Below, one piece after another: positions 53,281 to 63,024 of a DNA stretch of 64,000 bases. Position 1 is the stretch's first letter. Every line of letters begins with the position of its first letter. The notes under the pieces were generated by a model. That model was not told the origin of the DNA. It was given only the letters and a program-made list of their open reading frames with translations, and made no database searches. The DNA comes from Micavibrio sp. UBA6147 (GTDB lineage Bacteria; Pseudomonadota; Alphaproteobacteria; Micavibrionales; UBA1664). The stretch covers positions 62,235 to 126,234 of the forward strand of contig DIUX01000006.1 of assembly GCA_002423185.1 (NCBI GenBank), written 5' to 3'. A program made the position numbers and the translations under genes.

Positions 53281-54418
53281 AGAGCAATTCCCCCAAGAGT
53301 GTGAGTTGTTCGGGTTGCCGCACAGAAGCAAGGGCGGCAAGGTCGTTATAGCGCGGCTTTTTGCTGGCGTGCATGAGGGCTTCGCGCACATTGCTCCCCT
53401 CTCCCGATTGCACGGCGTCAAGGCGCGCCGCAAGGGCGGCTTGGTTATGTTCCTGCGCCGGCCCCGCCGCCAGATAGACAACCATGCGCGGGTCGTTTGA
53501 GATGTTTTCAGTGTTGGCGTGGGTTGTGCGGCTGTCCCACGACACATAATCGCCGGCACGCAGGGGAATGGGGCGGGCATTGGCCTCAAAAACCTTGGCA
53601 ATCGGCGCGGCGGTGTCAAGCTCGACATACTCGCCGTTGTTTTTCGCCATTCCTGCGTAGTGCGAGAAATATTGGCGAGAGCCGGCAACACCGAAAAACG
53701 TGCCGCGCTCAACCGGACAATCGGAAATCGCCAAAACGCCTTGGACTGTTTTGAAATCGGGGTGAATATTCGGGTTTTGATCGACGTGGAGGGGGAGTGC
53801 CTTTGACTCCGCGTGCTGCGGTAATTTGACGCCGATACGGTCAAAACTCGTCCACAGATCGGGGCGGCGCCAGATCAAGACATGGTGAATATAGGCGCGG
53901 ATATTTTGGCGGATTTGCGCCAACACATCATCATGGTAAATGTCCAAAAATCCGCGCGACAAAACCGGCGTACCGTTTGCATCCTTCGGCATGTTCGGCC
54001 ATGTGGCGGGGGTATCAAAGTCGCATTGGCCGTGGCTGAGGGCATTAAAGCGGCCTTTAATGGCGGTGGCGGTTTCGCGGCATTGTTCGGGGGATAAGAT
54101 CGCCTTTCCGACCACAATGCCATAGCGTTGCCACGCCGCGACAAACCCCGCCTCGTCTTGCAGCGGGTCAAAGGACACGGCATAGCCGTCTTTGTCCATC
54201 GGATATGGCGAAAGAGGTTCATCTGTCAGCGTGGTCAAGCGGTTTTCATCGGCCTCGCAAGCGTGCGTTAAGGCCAAGACCAGTTGGCGAACATCATTGT
54301 TGAGCACGGCAATCAAGGCCGGATCAGACGTGTTTTGCGCCTCTTGCGCCGCCGTCACGGTTAATTGCGTTTGTTCAATACGCTGTACCAGCGATTTGAT
54401 CTCGGTCGTGATAATCAT
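53234..54418 (-). CDS. phytanoyl-CoA dioxygenase-like (PhyH) enzyme
   Basis: This 394-residue Fe(II)/2-oxoglutarate dioxygenase shows the metal triad His211-x-Asp213 (PLHVDQNP) and distal His300 (TTHANTEN), with Arg311 for 2-oxoglutarate binding. The N-terminal 100 residues are helical with no recognised function. It likely hydroxylates a small metabolite or lipid. It starts the operon whose later genes are two glycosyltransferases and a kinase, so it could tailor a precursor for a glycosylated surface or secreted compound. Confidence 0.85.
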   Translation of the reverse strand: MIITTEIKSLVQRIEQTQLTVTAAQEAQNTSDPALIAVLNNDVRQLVLALTHACEADENRLTTLTDEPLSPYPMDKDGYAVSFDPLQDEAGFVAAWQRYGIVVGKAILSPEQCRETATAIKGRFNALSHGQCDFDTPATWPNMPKDANGTPVLSRGFLDIYHDDVLAQIRQNIRAYIHHVLIWRRPDLWTSFDRIGVKLPQHAESKALPLHVDQNPNIHPDFKTVQGVLAISDCPVERGTFFGVAGSRQYFSHYAGMAKNNGEYVELDTAAPIAKVFEANARPIPLRAGDYVSWDSRTTHANTENISNDPRMVVYLAAGPAQEHNQAALAARLDAVQSGEGSNVREALMHASKKPRYNDLAALASVRQPEQLTLLGELLYGKQSYRKITAAPAP

Positions 54419-54540
54419 GATTGCCCTGCATCCTTTGATTACCCGACACTATGACAAATTACTGTATTATGCAATTGGAATATCCGCCGTTGGGCGTGGG
54501 AGCGCGTGGCGCTGTTTTTAAGGGCCAGCGGTGTTTTGAA

Positions 54541-56589
54541 CTATGCCCTGCGCTTGGACAGATGGTCTTTGACGCGGTGGCATTCATGGACGATGCGCGG
54601 GTGAAGGGTGGATATAGAGGCGGTTTGGTCGGCGGGGTACAGGGTTTGCCCTTCGTCACACAACCGCGCCAGTGTTTCCGCGCCGACATGCGATGCCGCG
54701 CCGTATAATTTATGCACGGCGGCGTCCCATTGTTGATAGTTTTTTGAATCGAAGCTGTCTTGCAAATTCACCAGATCAACCTCCAAAATATCCATGAACA
54801 GGGTGATGATTTCGGCTTCTGCGCCCTCGTCTCCTTCGGTGAAGTCTTGCAGGTGGTCAAGGTTAATCGGGGCGTTGGGCGCATCATCCGTTCCCTCCTT
54901 GGGCGGAAGGATTGCTTGCAGCATGAGGCGAAGCTCGCCTTTGTTGATTGGTTTGCTGATGTAATCATTCATGCCGGCGGCGAGGCATTCTTCCTTTGTG
55001 CCTTTCATCGCGTTGGCCGTCACCGCGATGATCACCGCGTCTTTTGAGGCGATCTCCGCCGAACGCACCGCCCGCGCAACGGTAAACCCATCCATTTCCG
55101 GCATCTGGCAATCGAGCAAGATCAGGTCATAGGCATTGTCGCGGGCAAGGGCGAGCGCCTTTCGGCCATTCGCGGCCTCAGCAAGGGATTGAAACCCCAT
55201 TCCCGCGAGCATCTTGCGCATATACAACAAATTCACGGGGTGGTCGTCCACAACCAAAATCCGCGCGGCGGTATTGACCACAGGCGCGGGCGGCGCGGGC
55301 GATGCAGAGGGCGCAGAGTGAATGGGAGGCGCAGCGAATGATGCAGACGGCACGAGCGAAGCAAGTTCAACCCCGCCGAAGCTAGATGTTTCTTGTTGCC
55401 TTATATGCACGGGCATCGGAATGGTGACGGTGAATGTCGTGCCTTTGCCGAGGGCGCTGTCCAGCGCTATGGCGCCGCCCATTAATTCGGCAAGGTCTTT
55501 GGTGATCGCCAGCCCCAGCCCCGTGCCGCCATATTCGCGGGCGGTGGAGGTGTCGGCCTGTTGAAATTTTGCGAAGACTTTTTGCTGTCTGTCCGGCGCG
55601 ATTCCGATGCCCGTATCCTTGACGGATATGCGCGTTATGAAGTTGCCCTTTCCATCGCCATGTCCGTCAACGCTCAGGGTGATCGCGCCTTGCTTGGTGA
55701 ATTTCAGGGCATTACCGACAAGATTGTTGAGAATTTGCTGAAGCCTTGACGGGTCGCCGACCAGATGATGCGGAACATCGGGCGCGACATGAACCTCGAA
55801 AATCAGGCTCTTACGCGCCGCCACCGCGCATTGCAATGTATAGGTCTGGCGCATCAAGGCGCGGATGTCGAAGGGGATGGATTCTATGGTCAATTCGCCC
55901 GCCTCGATCTTTGAAAAATCCAGAATATCGTTCAATAAGATCAACAAATTGCGGGCGGAGCTGTTGACCGCTTCGATCAATTCGCGTTGGTCGGCCTGCG
56001 GCGTTGTTTCAACCAAAATATCCGACAGGCCGATGATCCCGTTCATCGGGGTGCGCAATTCATGGGACATATTGGCGAGGAAATCGCCGCGGGCGCGGTT
56101 GGCGTGTTCGGCGGCCTGTTGCGCGGCCTGTGCCTCGTTGCGGGCGTGGCGCAAATCTTGTTCATGTTTTTTACGGTCGGTCACGTCATGGCAATACACC
56201 ACGAGAACGGCTTCGCCCCTGAACCGTGTCGGCATGATTGTCTGGTGATAGACATGGTCATTCCATGCGACCTCTCGCGTCACGGTTTGATCGGCGCTGT
56301 GGGCGAGTCCTTTAAGGACGGGGTGGTCGAGCCCGCCTTCCAAAATTCCGCGAAAACAGTGTATTGCTGCAAGATTGGCAAATAAAATAGTGCCCTCCTC
56401 CGGCGATATTTGAATGAGCGGATGCGGGTTGTTGAGGGGGAGCTGGGCAATATCCTCAACCTCTTGCTTGGCGGCACGCAGGCGGGTGCGGGCATCGGCA
56501 AGGGCGCGGGTGCGCCGCACATATAAAAATGCCTCGGCAAACACAACCAGCCCAACCAAAAAACATACCAGCCATTGTTCCTGTGTCAT
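54541..56589 (-). CDS. hybrid sensor histidine kinase with REC and HPt
   Basis: This 682-residue protein has one N-terminal span, a PAS-like domain (about 45-140), HisKA (His176 in MSHELRTP), HATPase (NALKF, DTGIG, GTGLGL), a receiver (Asp493 in LLDCQMPEMDG), and HPt (His626 in AVHKLYGAA). It would relay phosphate internally through four sites. The output partner is probably the response regulator just upstream (eight-base gap). The signal is unknown. Confidence 0.93.
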   Translation of the reverse strand: MTQEQWLVCFLVGLVVFAEAFLYVRRTRALADARTRLRAAKQEVEDIAQLPLNNPHPLIQISPEEGTILFANLAAIHCFRGILEGGLDHPVLKGLAHSADQTVTREVAWNDHVYHQTIMPTRFRGEAVLVVYCHDVTDRKKHEQDLRHARNEAQAAQQAAEHANRARGDFLANMSHELRTPMNGIIGLSDILVETTPQADQRELIEAVNSSARNLLILLNDILDFSKIEAGELTIESIPFDIRALMRQTYTLQCAVAARKSLIFEVHVAPDVPHHLVGDPSRLQQILNNLVGNALKFTKQGAITLSVDGHGDGKGNFITRISVKDTGIGIAPDRQQKVFAKFQQADTSTAREYGGTGLGLAITKDLAELMGGAIALDSALGKGTTFTVTIPMPVHIRQQETSSFGGVELASLVPSASFAAPPIHSAPSASPAPPAPVVNTAARILVVDDHPVNLLYMRKMLAGMGFQSLAEAANGRKALALARDNAYDLILLDCQMPEMDGFTVARAVRSAEIASKDAVIIAVTANAMKGTKEECLAAGMNDYISKPINKGELRLMLQAILPPKEGTDDAPNAPINLDHLQDFTEGDEGAEAEIITLFMDILEVDLVNLQDSFDSKNYQQWDAAVHKLYGAASHVGAETLARLCDEGQTLYPADQTASISTLHPRIVHECHRVKDHLSKRRA

Positions 56590-56597
56590 GACGTTGT

Positions 56598-57536
56598 CTA
56601 GGTCATTTTTGTGATGGCATAGGCGTCGGAGGCCGCCGCCGGATTGTCGATATGCGGCGATTTTTCAACGTGGGCATAGAGTTTTTGGCGGGTAAAAGGC
56701 TTGCCCAAAAACCCTTGCGCGCCCGTTTCCAGCGCCCGCATCATATTCGCCTTGTCTTTACGGCCACTGAACATAATGACATAGGCGTCGGGATCGAGCA
56801 TGAAGATATGTTCCAGCACATCATGCCCGTTCATGTCCGGCAGGCCGATATCCAAGAACAGCACATCGGGCGCGGATTCGACAAATTCCGTCAACGCGCT
56901 GCGCCCGTCTTTGGCATAGGCGAGATTGTAATCATCGCGCAGGACGTTGCCGGCAAGGGTGCGCGCCAATTGGTCGTCATCGGCGATCATCACCACCGGG
57001 GCGGAGCGCTGCGCCCGCCGTTGAGCCCGCCGTTTTGCAATCGTTGCCACCATGGTCGGGTCAAGAGAGTCGAGAATATCCAGCGTCTTGCGCTCGGTAT
57101 CATTATGATGTTCATCATCGGCCTTGAGGGCTTGTTTGATCTTTTCTTGTTGAATTTTATGGGCGGCGTCTTGTTTGGCGATGAAGATGCGCTCTAGCTT
57201 CGCCGCGTCAATCGCGACTTCGAAAACCGCCGAAATATCGTTGAAATGATCGACATTCAATTCCCGCGCCAGATTGTCCAAAAACGCATTGAATTGGCGT
57301 TGCATGAACCCATGCATGACAATAAACACATCAAGGTCATGACAGATATAGACCTGTGCCATATAGGAATTCGGGATGTCCTGCATGTGTTTGAGGAAGC
57401 TCTCAAACAAAGCTTGTTTCGGCACCGATGTTTTTGAAAACCCCGCATAGAAAAAACGGCGATACGGGCTTTGCTCGCTGCATTTCTTGAGTTCTTGTAA
57501 CAAAGCGGATTCGGTGTTTTTGGCAATCACGATCAT
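56598..57536 (-). CDS. response regulator with C-terminal receiver
   Basis: This 312-residue protein has an unrecognised N-terminal domain (about 1-130) and a charged helix, then a receiver with Asp229 (LFLDIGLPDMNG) and the conserved Lys in LGKPFT. It has no DNA-binding domain. The reversed order (receiver last) suggests the N-terminal part is the effector or a partner-binding domain. AAGGGGA precedes ATG 57536. It lies between two hybrid kinases, 25 and 8 bases away. Confidence 0.85.
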   Translation of the reverse strand: MIVIAKNTESALLQELKKCSEQSPYRRFFYAGFSKTSVPKQALFESFLKHMQDIPNSYMAQVYICHDLDVFIVMHGFMQRQFNAFLDNLARELNVDHFNDISAVFEVAIDAAKLERIFIAKQDAAHKIQQEKIKQALKADDEHHNDTERKTLDILDSLDPTMVATIAKRRAQRRAQRSAPVVMIADDDQLARTLAGNVLRDDYNLAYAKDGRSALTEFVESAPDVLFLDIGLPDMNGHDVLEHIFMLDPDAYVIMFSGRKDKANMMRALETGAQGFLGKPFTRQKLYAHVEKSPHIDNPAAASDAYAITKMT

Positions 57537-57561
57537 TGGTTTTCCCCTTTATTTTTATCGG

Positions 57562-60500
57562 TTATGCGGCCTTTGCGAAGGCTTTACAGGTTTCATCGAG
57601 TGTGGCGGCGGCTTCGGCCAAGAGGCCTTCGAAGATGAACGTCATATCGGTTGTTTGCTCTGCGCGGGCAGCGGCCTCAATCGTTTTGGCGATTTCAGAG
57701 AGTTTGAGCGCCCCCATCTGGCGGCTGGTTGACTTCAGCGTATGGGCGGGGCGAATGATGGAGTCCGTATCACGCGCCTTGACCGCCTGCGTCATCGTGT
57801 TGATATAGTCGCGACTGGTTTTGATATACAGATCAACGGTTTCGGCGTAGCGGGATTTGAGGATGCTGCGCGCATTATTGACCGCCTCCCTGTCCAAAAA
57901 CGCATCTTTATCATTGGCCCCGCCATGATTGGTGTCATCATTGGCGGCATCGTTGCTGTGCGGGGCGGTGTGAGCGGCAGCAGGAATGCCTTTGATCCAT
58001 TGATAGACGGTTTCTTTGAGGATTTTTTTACGGACGGGCTTCGGCAAATAGCCGTCCATCCCCGCCTCCAGACATTTTTCGCGGTCGCCTTTCATCGCAT
58101 TCGCCGTCAAGGCCAAGATGGGCAAGGATGGTGGCACCAAGCCTTGTGCCTTTAAGGCGCAGATCCGGCGTGTGGCCTCGAACCCATCCATTTCCGGCAT
58201 CAGGCAATCCATGATGATAAGGTCAAAGGCTCTAGAATCTGGGGATTGAACGGCGTTCACCGCGTCTAGGCCATTTGACACAATCGTACAGGCAATCCCC
58301 ATTTCATCGAGTATCTCGCGAATGAACACCTGATTGACGATGTTGTCTTCGGCGACCAAAACCTGCGCGCCCGCCACGCGGAGCCTGTCTTCATCCGCAT
58401 CGGGGCGGTCAATGCCGCGCGCATCAACGCGGATGAGGGTGTCACGCTCGCCGTTTTGATAGCGGCTCCAGATCATCGCCAAGGATTCCAAGAGCATATT
58501 CTTGCGCACCGGTTTGGCGATATAGGCCGAGAATCCGCGGCTTGCGAACCCGTCATCGGAGGATGGATCGCCCGCCGCCGTTAACATCACCAAACACGCC
58601 TCACGCAGGGCGGGATGGTCGGTGATGGCGCGCGCCAAGGCCTCGCCATTCATATCCGGCATGAGATAGTCAATAATGACAATGCTATAGGGATCCATAG
58701 CCTTATGCGCCTTTTGCATCATCTCGAGCGCCGCCTCGCCCGTTGCCGCGGTGTCACAGCGCATCCCGCCCAAAGCCAATTGTTCGCGCACCAATTGCCG
58801 CGCCACGGGCAAGTCATCCACCACCAAAACACGCATATCGCGCAGGATGGGCGGCTTTGCCTGTGTCGCGCTTTGGTGAGTGTTACGGGTCAACGGTACG
58901 GAAAACCAGAAGGTTGAGCCATGTGCCTGTGCCTCGGCCTGATCTTGGCCTTGGCCTAGGCCTTGACTTTGACCTTGGCGCGACTCAATGCCGATTTCGC
59001 CGCGCATCAATTCAACCAAGCTCTTGCAAATCGACAGCCCCAGCCCCGTCCCGCCATATTTGCGGGTTGTTGAGGTATCGGCTTGGCGGAATTTTTCGAA
59101 CACCATGGCTTGCGCCTGTGGCGACATGCCGATCCCAGTGTCACAGATCGAGAATTTGATCCAGAGTGTATCGTTTGCTTTGCCCGCGGCCTCTGCCCTC
59201 ATACGCTCGTCATCTTGCTCCACCAAAATACAGATATGGCCGCTTTGCGTAAATTTGATGGCGTTATTGAGCAGGTTGCTGAGGATTTGCGACAGGCGCA
59301 CGGGGTCTGCGAAAACAAATTGCTCACAGCCCGGAACAAACCGCACCGCCATTTCAATCGCTTTGTCCCGCGCCTTGACGGCATACAGCCCCGCAACGTC
59401 ATCGACAATATCCACAAGGTCAACCGCCATAACGTCCAAAGCCATGCGTCCGGCCTCGATTTTTGAAAAGTCCAGAATATCGTCAATGATTTGTTGCAAG
59501 GTTTCGCCCGAATGGATGATCGTGCGGGCATGGGTCTGAATTTGCGAGGGATTGCGGGCGCTGAGGATCAATTCCGCCATGCCGATAATACCATTCATCG
59601 GGGTGCGGATTTCGTGGCTCATGGTTGCCAGAAACTCCGATTTCATGCGGCTGGCGTCCTCCGCCTTGGCGCGGGCGGCGGCGAGTGCCTGCACCGTAAA
59701 GCGCATCTGACTGAGCCATAAAACAGCCATCGTCAACACCGCCAAAACCCCGAACAACACATAAGCGTTGCGTGTTTCATAGCTGTCAATAAACGCCTTG
59801 GTCGGGGTGAATGTCCACACCAGCGACGCCCCGTTTAACGCCATGATGCGGGCATAATGATACGCTGTATCCTTTACCAAAAATGTGTTTTCATCGCTAG
59901 ATCGGGTTGAGAAGAGTTGCTTGAGCGTGCCGTCTGTGCGGCGCTCCTCCACCGTGATGTCGAGCAATTTATTGGCCGATTTACGGGTGAAGGTTTCCCC
60001 GATAAACGCATCAAGATCGAGCACTGAAAAGGCAACGCCGCGAATAGTGTCTGTAGCGGCTTGAGGCGCGGTCTGATTGTCGGATTGGGACGATGCCTTA
60101 TAGGCTGGTTGCAGGATAATCAAATGCTCCGCCTTGGCCGCCTTGCCGTGGTGCAAATCCTCAAACACCATGGTTTCCAAAGAGTCGGTAAAGAATGTGG
60201 CGGGGCGCTTTGTTATAGCACTTGTGATGCGGGCAAAGAAAGGATCGCTTTCGTTAATATCCTGCCCTTGCAAAGGGCGGTACGTATCGGGTTTAACGTG
60301 CCGCCATGTGATGCGTTTTGTAAGCGGGTCAACATCCACCCATCCAAGCGCATCAAAGCCGGCGCGGTTTTCAAGCGCCGAACGGGTAAACACCGCAAAT
60401 TCGCCGTGGTCGACATTTTGGGACGCCAGAAAAAAATTACCGATCCCCAATAATTTATCAACGTGCCAGTCAAGATTGCTCTGAATAAAGGCGTAGTCTT

Positions 60501-60639
60501 CTTGCGCCAGATGGTTAAAGCTGTCTTTCGCACGGGTGATTTGCGCATCATGCGCCGACCATGCCGCCGCGAAAGACAGGCCAACGCCGACAATCAACAC
60601 CAATATATGCGACGACCATTCCTTGAACCCCAATGTCAT
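57562..60639 (-). CDS. CHASE-domain hybrid histidine kinase with two REC and HPt
   Basis: This 1025-residue protein has two spans (about 10-28 and 292-311) around a periplasmic CHASE domain, HisKA (His342), HATPase (about 450-582), receivers with Asp657 and Asp811, and HPt with His966. A Gln/Gly-rich run (QGQSQGLGQGQDQAEAQ, about 555-571) is inserted in the G2 loop of the ATPase just before GSTFWF, where other kinases have only one or two residues. A CHASE domain senses small extracellular ligands. It is probably co-transcribed with the neighbouring signalling genes. Confidence 0.92.
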   Translation of the reverse strand: MTLGFKEWSSHILVLIVGVGLSFAAAWSAHDAQITRAKDSFNHLAQEDYAFIQSNLDWHVDKLLGIGNFFLASQNVDHGEFAVFTRSALENRAGFDALGWVDVDPLTKRITWRHVKPDTYRPLQGQDINESDPFFARITSAITKRPATFFTDSLETMVFEDLHHGKAAKAEHLIILQPAYKASSQSDNQTAPQAATDTIRGVAFSVLDLDAFIGETFTRKSANKLLDITVEERRTDGTLKQLFSTRSSDENTFLVKDTAYHYARIMALNGASLVWTFTPTKAFIDSYETRNAYVLFGVLAVLTMAVLWLSQMRFTVQALAAARAKAEDASRMKSEFLATMSHEIRTPMNGIIGMAELILSARNPSQIQTHARTIIHSGETLQQIIDDILDFSKIEAGRMALDVMAVDLVDIVDDVAGLYAVKARDKAIEMAVRFVPGCEQFVFADPVRLSQILSNLLNNAIKFTQSGHICILVEQDDERMRAEAAGKANDTLWIKFSICDTGIGMSPQAQAMVFEKFRQADTSTTRKYGGTGLGLSICKSLVELMRGEIGIESRQGQSQGLGQGQDQAEAQAHGSTFWFSVPLTRNTHQSATQAKPPILRDMRVLVVDDLPVARQLVREQLALGGMRCDTAATGEAALEMMQKAHKAMDPYSIVIIDYLMPDMNGEALARAITDHPALREACLVMLTAAGDPSSDDGFASRGFSAYIAKPVRKNMLLESLAMIWSRYQNGERDTLIRVDARGIDRPDADEDRLRVAGAQVLVAEDNIVNQVFIREILDEMGIACTIVSNGLDAVNAVQSPDSRAFDLIIMDCLMPEMDGFEATRRICALKAQGLVPPSLPILALTANAMKGDREKCLEAGMDGYLPKPVRKKILKETVYQWIKGIPAAAHTAPHSNDAANDDTNHGGANDKDAFLDREAVNNARSILKSRYAETVDLYIKTSRDYINTMTQAVKARDTDSIIRPAHTLKSTSRQMGALKLSEIAKTIEAAARAEQTTDMTFIFEGLLAEAAATLDETCKAFAKAA

Positions 60640-60652
60640 AATGGCGCACCCC

Positions 60653-61663
60653 TTACCAATCCAGCTTTTTGCCGAAGCTTACAAACGCGACGGCTTTGTT
60701 GCCTTTATCGTTAAAGGCCAGCTTGTCAAAGCTGATCGTATTCGCCTTGGCGATGCCGCGCCCGTGGCTGTCGGCGGCGCGGGCGGGGTCGATATGCATG
60801 TATTTCTTCCAGTCAAACCCATCGCCTTGATCCTCAATCACCACATAAATTCCGTCACGTTTTTTGGTGATGGTGGCGGTGGCGAATTTATCGCTATGGG
60901 CGTCTGATTGCTGTGCGGCGTCCACATCATTGCGCCATGTGTCGGCTTCTAAAACAGCCGTTTTCCTGTCATATCCGACCCCGAGATTGCCGTGTTCAAT
61001 GGCGTTGATGAGAAGTTCGCCAAGCCCCGTTAAAACCCGCGCCGGATCGGGAAAACAATTCGCCATGAATACTGCGAGATTTTCGGCCTCCGTCAGCGTT
61101 CGAAAATTGAATTTGCAGGTGTCGATGAGGTGAAAGCCGGAGCGATGCTTGCCGAGTTCCTCCGCCAAGGTACGGGCTTGGGCGGCCTCGCGGATGGCGG
61201 CGGACAGCACGGATTTGAGCATGGTTTCCTGCACCGGTTTGGTGAGGTAGTAAAACACGCCAGCCTCAAGCCCTTTGCGCATGTCTTCCGGCGTATCGGC
61301 ACCCGTGACCATGACCACGGGAACAGACCGCAAATCCGGTGACGATTTCATCCGCCGTATCGCGGTCAAGCCATCCATCACTGGCATTTCACGATCCATC
61401 AACACAACGTCGATGACGCCTTTATGCGCCTTGAGCATTGTTATCGCTTCCTCGCCATTCCGCGCCGTCATGATCCGGTGGCCAAGCTGGGCGATCTGAG
61501 CCTCCAGAAATGTCATGGAGAGCGGGTCGTCCTCAACCGCGAGGATGCATACGGAATGATGCGGTGAAGTGGATAAAGACGGCATTTCCGCCTGTGCGCT
61601 TGTCTGTGCGCTTGTTTGCGGGCTTATATCCGGCTGTTGTTGGGATAGGGGTGCTTGGGTCAT
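60653..61663 (-). CDS. receiver protein with RsbW-like ATPase domain
   Basis: This 336-residue protein has a receiver (Asp90 in VVLMDREMPVMDG, Lys in LTKPVQ) and a C-terminal HATPase_c_2-like domain: LGELLINAIEHGNLGV as the N box and EDQGDGFDW as the G1 box. That output domain is typical of anti-sigma or serine-kinase switches (RsbW) and could regulate a sigma-factor pathway. The N-terminal 30 residues are Gln/Pro-rich. Between a CHASE kinase and a secretion adaptor. Confidence 0.88.
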   Translation of the reverse strand: MTQAPLSQQQPDISPQTSAQTSAQAEMPSLSTSPHHSVCILAVEDDPLSMTFLEAQIAQLGHRIMTARNGEEAITMLKAHKGVIDVVLMDREMPVMDGLTAIRRMKSSPDLRSVPVVMVTGADTPEDMRKGLEAGVFYYLTKPVQETMLKSVLSAAIREAAQARTLAEELGKHRSGFHLIDTCKFNFRTLTEAENLAVFMANCFPDPARVLTGLGELLINAIEHGNLGVGYDRKTAVLEADTWRNDVDAAQQSDAHSDKFATATITKKRDGIYVVIEDQGDGFDWKKYMHIDPARAADSHGRGIAKANTISFDKLAFNDKGNKAVAFVSFGKKLDW

Positions 61664-61668
61664 CGGGG

Positions 61669-63024
61669 TTACCTCTCTGTGAACGCGGTCTTGAGGGACA
61701 TATGAATGGGCTTTAACAAATATTGCAGGATTGTTTTTTCGCCCGTTATGACATCCGCCATCACGGTCATGCCGGGGAGGATCATGTTAGCGCGGTCGTG
61801 GCCGACATAGTTTTGATAGAGCCGGATGCGGCCTTGGTAATAGCGTTCGCCGTTCGGCCCCGTGAAGGTGGTGGCCGAGATATATTCAAGCTGTCCCTGA
61901 ACCGAGCCATAGCGCGAGAAGTCATAGGTACTGAACTTCACCTGAACCGGTTGGCCGATTTGAAGATGACCGATGTCTTGCGGTGAAATTTTGACCTGTA
62001 CCTCCATCGGTTTATCGAGCGGGATGATATCGAGCAAGACTTGCCCCGGCTGAATCACTGCGCCGACCGTGTGAACGCTCAACCCCTTCACCATGCCGGA
62101 GGCTGTGGCGCGAATTTGCAGGCGGTTGCTGCGTTCCTCCAGCTTTTGGATGATTTCGGTGTTTTGGGCTTTTTCGCTCAGAATCTGCGCCAGTTTTTCA
62201 TGGACTTCGTCGCGTTGTGAGGCCGAGAGCGAGCCGAGCCTGCCTTCAAATTCCTTGATTTCCGTCTGCGCTACGGCAATGCGGTTTTGCAGGCTCTTGA
62301 TCTCGCCATTGACGGTGTTCAAATGTTGCTTGGTTTCCAGCAATTGCATGTCGGAGGCATAGCCCATGCGGTTTAATTCGGCGCGGCGGTCATAGATGTC
62401 CTTGGTGATGGTATAGCTTTGCCGCGCGGTATTGAGGTCATTTTGCAAGGTTTTGATGGATTGCTTTTTCTGGGTTATTTGCTCCGCGATGATCGCACTT
62501 TCGGTTTGGCGGGCGAGGAGCATACTCTTGTAAATGGCCTCTTGGTCGGCGACCAAGGCGGCATGGTCGGTGCTGTATTTTGAAAAATCGGGCTGGCGGG
62601 CGTCGATGAAGGCGCGGAGTCTTTCTTCTTGCATCTCCAGCGCGATTTGACGGCCTTTGGCGCGGTTCAGGTCTTCTTGAATTCCCGCCTCATGCAGGGC
62701 GAACAAAACATCGCCTTTGGCGACTTTGTCGCCCTCTTGGACGGTGATGGCCTTGACAATTCCGCCTTCGAGATGCTGAACCGTTTGCTGCATTCCGTGC
62801 GGGACAATCTCGCCCGGGGTACGCGCCAATTCGTTGATATTGGTGAACCCCGCCCAGACCAGAAAGCTCAGGATCGCGAGCGATACCATCGTCATGGTCG
62901 AGCGAATGATATGCGGGTTGACGGCCTCCTCCAATTGAATGGCTTGCGACAGATAACGGGTTTGGCGCTCGCGCTTGCGCGACTGTCTTGAGGGTTGTTT
63001 CGTTGTCATCGTGACATGTATCAT
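61669..63024 (-). CDS. HlyD-family type I secretion adaptor
   Basis: This 451-residue protein is the periplasmic adaptor of a type I secretion system. One span (about 42-62, MVSLAILSFLVWAGF) is followed by the first lipoyl half (GGIVKAITVQEGDKVAKGDVLF), a long coiled coil (about 120-270), and the second half and barrel domains. It starts on ATGA with the ABC gene stop. The five-gene order with signalling genes upstream is unusual. The outer-membrane partner (TolC-type) is not in the window. Confidence 0.93.
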   Translation of the reverse strand: MIHVTMTTKQPSRQSRKRERQTRYLSQAIQLEEAVNPHIIRSTMTMVSLAILSFLVWAGFTNINELARTPGEIVPHGMQQTVQHLEGGIVKAITVQEGDKVAKGDVLFALHEAGIQEDLNRAKGRQIALEMQEERLRAFIDARQPDFSKYSTDHAALVADQEAIYKSMLLARQTESAIIAEQITQKKQSIKTLQNDLNTARQSYTITKDIYDRRAELNRMGYASDMQLLETKQHLNTVNGEIKSLQNRIAVAQTEIKEFEGRLGSLSASQRDEVHEKLAQILSEKAQNTEIIQKLEERSNRLQIRATASGMVKGLSVHTVGAVIQPGQVLLDIIPLDKPMEVQVKISPQDIGHLQIGQPVQVKFSTYDFSRYGSVQGQLEYISATTFTGPNGERYYQGRIRLYQNYVGHDRANMILPGMTVMADVITGEKTILQYLLKPIHMSLKTAFTER

